Assembly (NCBI RefSeq): GCF_003151075.1
Contig: NZ_CP029482.1
Span: 3,100,001 to 3,164,000 of the forward strand
From: Pseudomonas sp. 31-12
GTDB taxonomy: Bacteria > Pseudomonadota > Gammaproteobacteria > Pseudomonadales > Pseudomonadaceae
Length of the DNA: 64,000 bases
Reading direction: 5' to 3'
A model generated the notes under the pieces. The model did not search any database, had not been told where the DNA came from, and saw only the letters and a list, made by a program, of their open reading frames with translations. Positions 7,841 through 15,168 of the stretch are shown here, piece by piece (the first letter of the stretch is position 1; every line of letters starts with the position of its first letter). A program made the position numbers and the translations under genes.

Positions 7841-8667
7841 TTGAGATTGGCCGCGGTGCAATCAGCAAAATGTCGACGCGCCTTGACGGGACGGACGTGC
7901 AGTACGCGTTTCGTCTGGATGACGTCGAGGTACCGGTCAATCCATTGATCGGCTCCACGGTGCGTCTGGAATACCTGGGGGCGATCCATTGCTCCCATTG
8001 CGGGCGCAAGACCAAAACCAGTTTCAGTCAGGGTTATTGCTATCCGTGCATGACCAAACTGGCACAGTGTGACCTCTGCATCATGAGCCCGGAGCGTTGC
8101 CACTACGATGCTGGCACCTGCCGTGAGCCAGAGTGGGGCGAGAAGTTCTGCATGACCGATCACATTGTGTATCTGTCGAATTCGTCCGGGGTGAAAGTCG
8201 GGATAACCCGCGCCACCCAGCTGCCCACTCGCTGGATTGACCAGGGCGCCCGTCAGGCGTTGCCGATCATGCGCGTCTCGACCCGCCAGCAATCGGGGTT
8301 TGTCGAAGACCTGTTCCGCAGTCAGGTGGCGGACAAGACCAACTGGCGTGCTTTACTCAAGGGCGACGCGGTGTCGGTGAACCTGGCTGAGGTTCGCGAT
8401 CAGTTGTTCGACAGCTGCGCCGAAGGTTTGCAAGGTTTGCAGGAACGATTCGGCCTACAAGCGATCCAGACTATTGCCGATGTAGACGTCCTCGAAATCC
8501 GCTATCCGGTCGAGCAATACCCGGCCAAAATCGTCAGCTTCAACCTGGACAAGAATCCGATTGCCGAAGGCACGCTGTTGGGGATCAAGGGCCAATACCT
8601 GATTTTCGACACCGGCGTCATCAATATTCGTAAGTACACGGCTTATCAGCTCGCCGTGCATCAGTAA
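7837..8667 (+). CDS. DUF2797 protein: zinc-ribbon cysteines plus GIY-YIG-like core
   Basis: I place the start at the TTG at 7837, which overlaps the yeaC stop (TTGA). The family normally begins at this Ile-Glu-Ile-Gly segment. An ATG at 7780 would add 19 residues that read as a shadow of yeaC. The resulting 276-aa protein has a cysteine-rich block at about residues 50-106 with CxxC pairs (CSHC, CYPC, CDLC) and further single cysteines, which looks like a zinc-binding module. Next comes IVYL (110-113), KVGIT (120-124), Arg132 and Glu157. That order matches GIY-YIG/T5orf172-type nuclease cores; this is my inference, not an established assignment. The C-terminal third is beta-rich. It lies immediately upstream of pepN. 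Confidence 0.75.
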   Translation: MIEIGRGAISKMSTRLDGTDVQYAFRLDDVEVPVNPLIGSTVRLEYLGAIHCSHCGRKTKTSFSQGYCYPCMTKLAQCDLCIMSPERCHYDAGTCREPEWGEKFCMTDHIVYLSNSSGVKVGITRATQLPTRWIDQGARQALPIMRVSTRQQSGFVEDLFRSQVADKTNWRALLKGDAVSVNLAEVRDQLFDSCAEGLQGLQERFGLQAIQTIADVDVLEIRYPVEQYPAKIVSFNLDKNPIAEGTLLGIKGQYLIFDTGVINIRKYTAYQLAVHQ

Positions 8668-8677
8668 GGACTCCAGC

Positions 8678-11335
8678 ATGCGCACCGAACAACCGAAGAT
8701 GATTTACCTGAAGGACTATCAGGCGCCCGAGTACCTGATCGACGAGACGCACCTGACCTTCGAGTTGTTCGAGGACCACAGCCTGGTCCATGCGCAACTG
8801 GTGATGCGCCGCAATCCCGAGCGCGGCCCGGGCCTGCCGCCGCTGGTGCTGGATGGCCAGCAACTCGAACTGCTGTCGGTCACCCTGGCTGACCGCGAGT
8901 TGAGCGACGCCGATTATCAGCTGACCGAAAACCACCTGACCCTGCACCCGACCAGCACCACCTTCACGGTCGATACCAGCGTCAGGATCCACCCGGAAAC
9001 CAACACTGCGCTGGAAGGTTTGTACAAATCCGGCACGATGTTCTGCACCCAGTGCGAGGCCGAAGGCTTCCGCAAGATCACTTATTACCTCGACCGCCCG
9101 GACGTGATGAGTACGTTCACCACCACGGTGGTCGCCGAGCAGCACAGCTATCCAGTGTTGCTGTCCAACGGCAACCCGATTGCCTCAGGTCCTGGCGAAG
9201 AGGGCCGGCACTGGGCGACCTGGGAAGACCCGTTCAAGAAACCGGCGTACCTGTTCGCGCTGGTGGCCGGTGACTTGTGGTGCGTTGAAGACACCTTCAC
9301 CACCATGAGCGAACGCTCCGTGGCGCTGCGCATTTACGTCGAGCCGGAAAACATCGACAAGTGCCAGCACGCCATGAACAGTCTGAAGAAGTCGATGCGC
9401 TGGGACGAAGAGGTCTACGGTCGCGAGTACGATCTGGACATCTTCATGATCGTCGCGGTCAACGACTTCAACATGGGCGCGATGGAGAACAAGGGTCTCA
9501 ACATCTTCAACTCCAGCGCCGTGCTGGCCCGCGCCGAAACCGCGACCGACGCTGCGCACCAGCGTGTCGAGGCGATCGTCGCCCACGAATACTTCCACAA
9601 CTGGTCGGGCAACCGCGTGACCTGCCGCGACTGGTTCCAGTTGTCGCTAAAGGAAGGCTTCACCGTGTTCCGCGATTCCGGTTTCTCCGCCGACATGAAC
9701 TCGGCCACCGTGAAGCGCATCCAGGACGTGGCTTATCTACGTACTCATCAGTTCGCCGAAGACGCAGGCCCGATGGCTCACGCCGTGCGCCCGGACAGCT
9801 TCATCGAGATTTCCAACTTCTATACCCTGACCGTGTACGAAAAGGGTTCGGAAGTGGTCGGCATGATCCACACATTGCTCGGTGCCGAAGGGTTCCGCAA
9901 AGGCAGCGACCTGTACTTCGAGCGCCATGACGGCCAGGCCGTGACCTGCGACGACTTCATCAAAGCCATGGAAGATGCCAGCGGTGTCGACCTGACCCAG
10001 TTCAAACGCTGGTATAGCCAGGCCGGCACGCCGCGTCTGGCGGTGAGCGAGTCTTACGACGCCGCCGCGAAAACCTACAGCCTGACCTTCCGCCAGAGCT
10101 GCCCGGCGACCCCGGACAAGGTTGAAAAACTGCCGTTCGTGATTCCTGTGGAATTGGGCCTGCTGGATTCGAAAGGCGCGGCCATTACGTTGCGTCTTTC
10201 CGGTGAAGACCGTGATCAGGGCACCTCGCGGGTCATTTCGGTGACCGAAGCCGAGCAGACCTTCACTTTCGTCGACATCGCTGAACAGCCACTGCCATCG
10301 TTGCTGCGCGGCTTCTCGGCACCGGTGAAACTGAGCTTCCCGTACAACCGCGATCAGCTGATGTTCCTGATGCAGCATGACAGCGACGGTTTCAACCGCT
10401 GGGATGCCGGTCAGCAATTGTCGGTGCAGGTGCTGCAAGAGCTGATCGCTCAGCAGCAGAAGGGCGAGAAACTGGTGCTGGATCAGCGCCTGATTTCGGC
10501 CTTGCGCACCGTGCTGTCCGACGAGACGCTGGACCAGGCGATGGTGGCGGAAATGCTTTCGCTGCCGGGCGAGGCGTACCTGACTGAAATCAGCGAAGTG
10601 GCAGACGTCGATGCCATCCATATCGCTCGCGAGTTTGCCCGCAAGCAATTGGCAGAAGGCTTGTTCGAGGCGTTGTGGCTGCGTTATCAGGTCAACCGCG
10701 ATCTGTCGAAGAAAACCCCGTACGTGGCCGAGGCTGAGCACTTCGCCCGCCGCGCGTTGCAGAACATTGCGCTGTCGTACCTGATGCTCAGCGGCAAGCC
10801 GGAAGTGTTGGCTGCCACTCTTGAGCAGTTTGAGACTAGCGACAATATGACCGAGCGCCTGACGGCCTTGGCGGTGTTGGTCAACTCTTCATTCGAAGAG
10901 GATAAAGCCAAGGCACTGGGGAATTTTGCCGAGCACTTCAAGGACAATCCGCTGGTCATGGATCAGTGGTTCAGTGTCCAGGCGGGCAGCACGTTGCCGG
11001 GTGGTCTGGAACGTGTTCGTCAGTTGATGGAGCATCCGGCGTTCAATATCAAGAACCCGAACAAGGTGCGGGCGCTGGTCGGTGCGTTTGCCGGGCAGAA
11101 TCTGATCAACTTCCATGCGGCTGACGGTTCCGGGTATCGTTTCCTGGCGGATCTGGTGATTGAGTTGAACGGGTTTAACCCGCAGATCGCCTCTCGCCAA
11201 CTGGCGCCGTTGACTCGCTGGCGCAAATACGACGATGCGCGTCAGGCGTTGATGAAGGGTGAGTTGGAGCGGATTCGTGCTTCGGGTCAACTTTCGAGCG
11301 ATGTGTTCGAGGTGGTCAGCAAGAGCCTGGCCTGA
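8678..11335 (+). CDS. pepN: Aminopeptidase N (M1 zinc metallopeptidase)
   Basis: An 885-aa cytosolic aminopeptidase, the length of E. coli-type PepN. It has the exopeptidase GAMEN motif at residues 267-271, the zinc motif HEYFH at 303-307, and the second-shell glutamate in the LKEGFT segment about 20 residues later. An N-terminal beta-saddle precedes, and an Ig-like domain plus a long helical C-terminal domain follow. It removes N-terminal residues (Ala, Arg, Leu preferred) from peptides in the final step of protein turnover. It starts 10 bp after the DUF2797 gene and probably ends this operon; no clear terminator follows. Confidence 0.95.
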   Translation: MRTEQPKMIYLKDYQAPEYLIDETHLTFELFEDHSLVHAQLVMRRNPERGPGLPPLVLDGQQLELLSVTLADRELSDADYQLTENHLTLHPTSTTFTVDTSVRIHPETNTALEGLYKSGTMFCTQCEAEGFRKITYYLDRPDVMSTFTTTVVAEQHSYPVLLSNGNPIASGPGEEGRHWATWEDPFKKPAYLFALVAGDLWCVEDTFTTMSERSVALRIYVEPENIDKCQHAMNSLKKSMRWDEEVYGREYDLDIFMIVAVNDFNMGAMENKGLNIFNSSAVLARAETATDAAHQRVEAIVAHEYFHNWSGNRVTCRDWFQLSLKEGFTVFRDSGFSADMNSATVKRIQDVAYLRTHQFAEDAGPMAHAVRPDSFIEISNFYTLTVYEKGSEVVGMIHTLLGAEGFRKGSDLYFERHDGQAVTCDDFIKAMEDASGVDLTQFKRWYSQAGTPRLAVSESYDAAAKTYSLTFRQSCPATPDKVEKLPFVIPVELGLLDSKGAAITLRLSGEDRDQGTSRVISVTEAEQTFTFVDIAEQPLPSLLRGFSAPVKLSFPYNRDQLMFLMQHDSDGFNRWDAGQQLSVQVLQELIAQQQKGEKLVLDQRLISALRTVLSDETLDQAMVAEMLSLPGEAYLTEISEVADVDAIHIAREFARKQLAEGLFEALWLRYQVNRDLSKKTPYVAEAEHFARRALQNIALSYLMLSGKPEVLAATLEQFETSDNMTERLTALAVLVNSSFEEDKAKALGNFAEHFKDNPLVMDQWFSVQAGSTLPGGLERVRQLMEHPAFNIKNPNKVRALVGAFAGQNLINFHAADGSGYRFLADLVIELNGFNPQIASRQLAPLTRWRKYDDARQALMKGELERIRASGQLSSDVFEVVSKSLA

Positions 11336-11368
11336 GTCTGGCGATGCTCCCTCAGGGTTCACTTGGGC

Positions 11369-11402
11369 CCTGTGGGAGCTGGCTTGCCAGCGATGGCGGC
11401 CT
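11369..11402. repeat. Single degenerate REP, type A
   Basis: A lone copy of the GTGGGAGCTGGCTTGCCAGCGATGG variant just after pepN, without the usual inverted partner. A second lone copy lies at about 11793-11822 (GTGGGAGTGAGCTTGCTCGCGAAGG), so the region between them may be an insertion that split or separated a former pair. Confidence 0.6.
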
Positions 11403-11428
11403 TCGGGCCGACTATGTTGTGGTTGATC

Positions 11429-11728
11429 GGGTACATATCCATTCCTGCGGTTATGGCGGCTGGCGGTTTCGCCCTTACGGCGACTCACTTTTTTTTCAAA
11501 CGCCAAAAAAAAGTAAGCAAAAAAAGGCTCGCCCCAAGCGTCCGGCCCCTCGCCTGGGCTCGGCGTACCTTCGCTGCGGTATCCATCCGGGGACACTGCC
11601 CTCCGGTCTGCTTCGCGACGACCTACATGCAGCGTGTTCGACTGCGTCGAACGGCGCTACGCGCCACTCCCCGGATGAACACCTCCACTCAGCCTCCCGA
11701 CGGGGCGGGTGGGTCAAGATCAAGAGCT
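11429..11728. repeat. Long intergenic repeat, left copy (forward)
   Basis: About 300 bp starting GTACATATCCATTCCTGCGG and ending near GGGTCAAGATCAAGAGC. It recurs in inverted orientation at 13517-13806 with the same internal order: the ACTCACTTTT/AAAGTAAGCAAAA block, the TCTGCTTCGCGACGACCT block, the GGCGCTACGCGCC palindrome, the GATGAACACCT block and the terminal TCAAGATCAAGA tract. This family of hairpin-rich repeats is frequent in Pseudomonas intergenic regions and yields spurious ORFs in several frames, so I call no gene here. With the single REPs it accounts for the gene-free stretch 11336-11903. Confidence 0.8.
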
Positions 11729-11962
11729 GAAGGCGAGCTAACGCTCGGCCTGATGAGTGGTGAAAAGCAAAAGCCGTACGCTCGTCTGCTTTATGTGGGA
11801 GTGAGCTTGCTCGCGAAGGCGGCTTGGTAGTCGACGTGTTCTTGCGGATGTACGTAAGCTTCTCGACGGCTGCGATCTTTTTGGCTTTGGCTTTGGCCCC
11901 CGGTGTCAGGGTAGTTGTCGTATCTCCGGTTTTATCCAAAGTATTCCGGGGGCGGCAAGAGT

Positions 11963-12469
11963 ATGGTCATGCCTTTCTACTCACCTGAACGAAAAGCCGC
12001 ACTGCTGAAAATGATGCTTCCGCCACTGAGCCTTTCAGCGGCTGAGGTCGCGCGCCGCGAGGGTTGCAGCGACATGTCTCTCTTTTATTGGCGCAAGCAA
12101 GCCGCGGCCAGGGGAACTCAATTGTCCGACGCCAAGCAACCAGTAGAGAATTGGTCAGCCGAATCGAAGCTGTCGATCATCATCGAAACGTCAGCGTTGT
12201 CAGAGCTGGAAATCGGTGAATACTGCCGGCGCAAAGGTATTTTTCCTGAGCAGATCACTGATTGGCGTAACGCGTTTATCGCCAACAGCACCAAGCAATC
12301 GGCTGTTAAAAATGTAAATGCTGGCCAATCACGAGACGACAAAAATCGCATCCGCGAACTGGAGCGTGAGCTGCGCCGCAAGGATGCTGCTTTGGCTGAA
12401 ACGGCGGCTTTGTTGGTACTGCGAAAAAAGCTCAATGCCTACTGGGGGAGCGACGACGAGGACAACTGA
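11963..12469 (+). CDS. IS3-family transposase OrfA-type protein
   Basis: About 168 aa from the ATG at 11963 (an alternative ATG at 11969). It carries two helix-turn-helix-like segments (residues about 20-40 with AEVARREGCSDMSLFYWRKQ, and about 80-100 with EIGEYCRRKGIFPEQITDWR) and a C-terminal leucine-rich coiled coil (IRELERELRRKDAALAETAA). This is the two-HTH OrfA layout seen in several Pseudomonas and Burkholderia IS3 elements. It would bind the element's ends and supply the DNA-binding part of the transposase. The frame is intact, but its OrfB partner is broken, so it should not support transposition. Confidence 0.8.
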   Translation: MVMPFYSPERKAALLKMMLPPLSLSAAEVARREGCSDMSLFYWRKQAAARGTQLSDAKQPVENWSAESKLSIIIETSALSELEIGEYCRRKGIFPEQITDWRNAFIANSTKQSAVKNVNAGQSRDDKNRIRELERELRRKDAALAETAALLVLRKKLNAYWGSDDEDN

Positions 12470-12471
12470 CC

Positions 12472-13457
12472 TTGTTGCCAGAACGGTATTTACTCGTTGG
12501 TTGGCTCAATGAAGCCATCCTGGCGGGCGCCCGCAGGGCGCCTGCTTGTCAGGAAGTAGGCATTTCACTGAGGACGCTGCAACGCTGGAACTTGCCGGAA
12601 GAAATCTTGGCAGATGGACGCACGACGACGCTCAGGCCGATACCGAGCAACGCGCTCAGCGAACTTGAACGACAAGGCATCGTGACGCTGTGCACCAGCA
12701 AAGCCTATGCGCATCCTTTTATCGCGTGCTGCATGCGGCAGGTCAGCAGCATCATCGCTCCCGAGCTAAGCGACCGCATCGCCATGAGGCTCCGACCACT
12801 TACGCAGCGACATCGGCCAATCAGGTGTGGTCATGGGATATCACCTATCTGCCATCGCCGGTTCGCGGAAAGTTTTACTACCTCTATTTGATCGAGGATA
12901 TCTACAGCCGCAAGGCCGTGGGCTGGGAAGTCCACGAAGCCGAGAGCGGCGAAAAAGCAGCAGCGTTACTACAGAGAAGCGTAACGCTTGAAAAATGCTG
13001 GCGTCAGCCTTTGGTGTTGCACTCGGACAATGGTGCGCCGATGAAATCGGTGACGCTACTGACCAAAATGTATGACTTGGGCATCACTCCATCGCGCGGC
13101 CGACCACGGGTGAGCAACGACAACCCGTACTCGGAATCACTGTTCAGAACGCTCAAGTACTGCCCGCAATGGCCGCACGATGGGTTTACCAGCGTGGATG
13201 ATGCGCGAATCTGGGTGAGGGATTTTATGACCTGGTACAACACCGTGCATCGTCACAGCCGAATCCGCTTCGTAACCCCGGCTCAACGCCACGACGGGAA
13301 AGACAAAGAGATCCTGGCGCGCCGGGACGCGATCTACGGGCTTGCCCGAGAAAGAAGGCCGGAACGGTGGTCGGGTGAAACGCGTAACTGGAACCCGATC
13401 GGGACGGTGTATCTGAACCCAGAAAGGGAGCTAACCGTAGTGGTAAAAGTCGCGTAG
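12472..13457 (+). pseudogene. IS3-family transposase OrfB, broken by internal deletion
   Basis: Two frames make up one gene. The N-terminal part (12472 to about 12713, starting LPERYLLVGWLNEA) is the HTH_21-like region. The C-terminal part (about 12713-13457) is the integrase domain, with the DDE residues present: WDITYLP (first Asp), HSDNGAP (second Asp), NPYSESLFRTLKY (Glu). At the junction near 12711-12714 the text jumps from the SKAYA segment to SFYRVLHAAGQ. Relatives have roughly 20-25 further residues there (a PPSQIVP...LASES-like stretch). A small deletion therefore removed these codons and shifted the frame. The catalytic domain alone lacks a good start and is not expected to be functional. 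Confidence 0.85.
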
Positions 13458-13516
13458 CGAGACGGTGGACGCGATAACTACCTTGAAAAACGCCGTTGGC
13501 TTTGGCTTTTGACGTT

Positions 13517-13806
13517 GATCTTGATCTTGATCTCTCGCCCCTTCGGCAGGCCGAGCGTAGGTGTTCATCAGGGGGTTAGGCGCGTAGCGCCGTGCGGCGA
13601 AGCCGCACACATCGAGAGGAGGTCGTCGCGAAGCAGACCGTAGGCGATGCCCCCTGATGGACACCGTAGCGAGGGAACGCGGAGCCTCAGCGAGGCGCCG
13701 TACGCCGGGGCGAAGCCTTTTGCTTACTTTTCGGCGTCTGGAAAAGTGAGTCGCTGTAAGAGCGAAACCATAAGTCGCCGTTACCGAAGAAACGGATATG
13801 TACACC
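13517..13806. repeat. Long intergenic repeat, right copy (inverted)
   Basis: The reverse complement of the repeat at 11429-11728: reading the minus strand from 13806, it starts GGTGTACATATCCG and ends with the TCAAGATCAAGATCAA tract. Block order is the same, but sequence identity is patchy, with variable hairpin loops (TGTGCGGCTTCGCCGCAC here). The two copies therefore face each other across the IS remnant. Bases 13807-14066 contain no recognisable gene and presumably hold the promoter of the YCF48-RND unit. Confidence 0.8.
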
Positions 13807-14066
13807 GAACACCGAACACCAAAGAAACCCCAATCACCCCACCTGATACCCAATCATTCACCCAAACCGCATTCCGCCCCAGTTAACAAAACATAACGTG
13901 GCGTCGATTGTCAGACCTTTCCAAACCCCGATAGGATAAGCCAGCTTCCGAAGGGGCTCTAGATTGCGCATTTCAGGACTATGCTCCAGAACAGGCAATC
14001 CCGATGGGACCCCTTACGGCGCCCTGAAAGGTTGAACGACCTAACAATAATAATGGGGGAAGGTCT

Positions 14067-15140
14067 ATGAGTGAGCCTGTCATGGGTGTGGGTATTTGCC
14101 GCCCGCCGGCATTACGCAAGTTCGCGTTGCTGGCCACAGCGCTCTCGCTGTTGGGTTGTGCCGTGCTGTCGGCACCTGCGTTGGCCGCTGCGGCGCCAGC
14201 GTCCGACATTGTTTATGCCGTTGAATCTGCCAAAGCCAGCAAGAGCCTGATGCTCGACGTCGTGCACGCCGGCAAGCGCCTGGTGGCGGTCGGGGATCGC
14301 GGGCACATTCTGTATTCCGATGACCAGGGCGCGACCTGGACCCAGGCCAAGGTGCCCACCCGGCAACTGCTGACGTCGGTGTTTTTCGTCGATGACAAAC
14401 ATGGCTGGGCTGTCGGCCATGACGCACAGGTCCTCGCCAGCGAGGACGGTGGCGTCACCTGGACCAAGCAATTCGAAGACCTGAAACGCGAATCGCCGCT
14501 GCTCGACGTCTGGTTCCAGGACGTCAACAGCGGCTTTGCCGTGGGCGCCTACGGTGCGTTGATGGCCACCACTGACGGTGGCAAGCACTGGGAAGATGTC
14601 AGCGATCGTCTCGACAACGAAGACCAGTACCACCTGAACGGCATTGCAGCGGTCAAGGATGCCGGGCTGTTCATCGTCGGCGAGCAGGGCAGCATGTTCC
14701 GCTCCGTCGACTGGGGCCAGACCTGGGAAAAGCTTGAAGGCCCGTACGAAGGTTCGCTGTTCGGCGTGATCGGCACGGCTCAAGCCAACACGCTGCTGGC
14801 CTACGGGTTGCGCGGCAATCTGTTTCGCTCCACCGATTTCGGCACCACCTGGGAGCCGGTCGAGCTCAAGGCTGCGCGAGGTGCGCTGGAATTTGGCCTG
14901 TCCGGCGCAACGCTGCTCGACGACGGCTCCATCGTGATCGTCGGCAACGGCGGCTCGGTGATCCGCAGCAACGACAACGGCGAAACCTTCAGCGTATTCA
15001 ACCGTCCGGATCGTATATCCGTTTCGGCAGTGACGGCAGCAGGCAACGGCAATCTGATCCTGGCAGGACAGGGCGGCGTTCGCGTCACCTCGCTAACCGG
15101 CGCCAGCGCCGAGAATGGCAAAAACGGGTCGTCCCAATGA
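14067..15140 (+). CDS. YCF48-related beta-propeller protein
   Basis: A 357-aa exported protein. A hydrophobic leader (about residues 18-42, ending ALAAAAPAS) contains an LLGC sequence, so it may be a secreted protein or a lipoprotein. The rest is a series of BNR/Asp-box-like repeats of the YCF48/HCF136 type (SDDQGATW, SEDGGVTW, TTDGGKHW, SVDWGQTW, STDFGTTW, SNDNGETF), about six to seven blades. Family members act as assembly or adaptor proteins. It sits 28 bp upstream of an RND permease on the same strand and is presumably its periplasmic or outer-surface partner. A GGAAGG ribosome site precedes the ATG. Confidence 0.8.
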   Translation: MSEPVMGVGICRPPALRKFALLATALSLLGCAVLSAPALAAAAPASDIVYAVESAKASKSLMLDVVHAGKRLVAVGDRGHILYSDDQGATWTQAKVPTRQLLTSVFFVDDKHGWAVGHDAQVLASEDGGVTWTKQFEDLKRESPLLDVWFQDVNSGFAVGAYGALMATTDGGKHWEDVSDRLDNEDQYHLNGIAAVKDAGLFIVGEQGSMFRSVDWGQTWEKLEGPYEGSLFGVIGTAQANTLLAYGLRGNLFRSTDFGTTWEPVELKAARGALEFGLSGATLLDDGSIVIVGNGGSVIRSNDNGETFSVFNRPDRISVSAVTAAGNGNLILAGQGGVRVTSLTGASAENGKNGSSQ

Positions 15141-15168
15141 GCCGGGCAAATAATAAGAAGGCGGGTCT

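Larger units (their letters stand above)
11904..13488 (+). mobile_element. Decayed IS3-family insertion sequence
   Basis: An element of about 1.6 kb bounded by imperfect terminal inverted repeats: 11904-11929 (starts TGTCAGGGTAGTTGTCG) and 13463-13488, whose complement starts TTTCAAGGTAGTTATCG. Most of the first 20 positions match. It holds an OrfA-type gene and a frameshifted OrfB with a DDE integrase domain. The right terminus no longer ends in CA and I find no target-site duplication, consistent with an old, immobile copy. The TTGGCTTTGGC motif occurs just outside both ends, suggesting insertion into, or recombination within, the repeat that flanks it. Confidence 0.85.

Noticed and set aside
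11344..11939. Several overlapping ORFs (128, 155 and 147 aa) in the left long repeat
   Set aside because: The repeat yields open frames on both strands because of its GC-rich palindromes. The translations are Arg/Pro/Ser-rich and lack ribosome sites; such calls are a known annotation artefact of these repeats.
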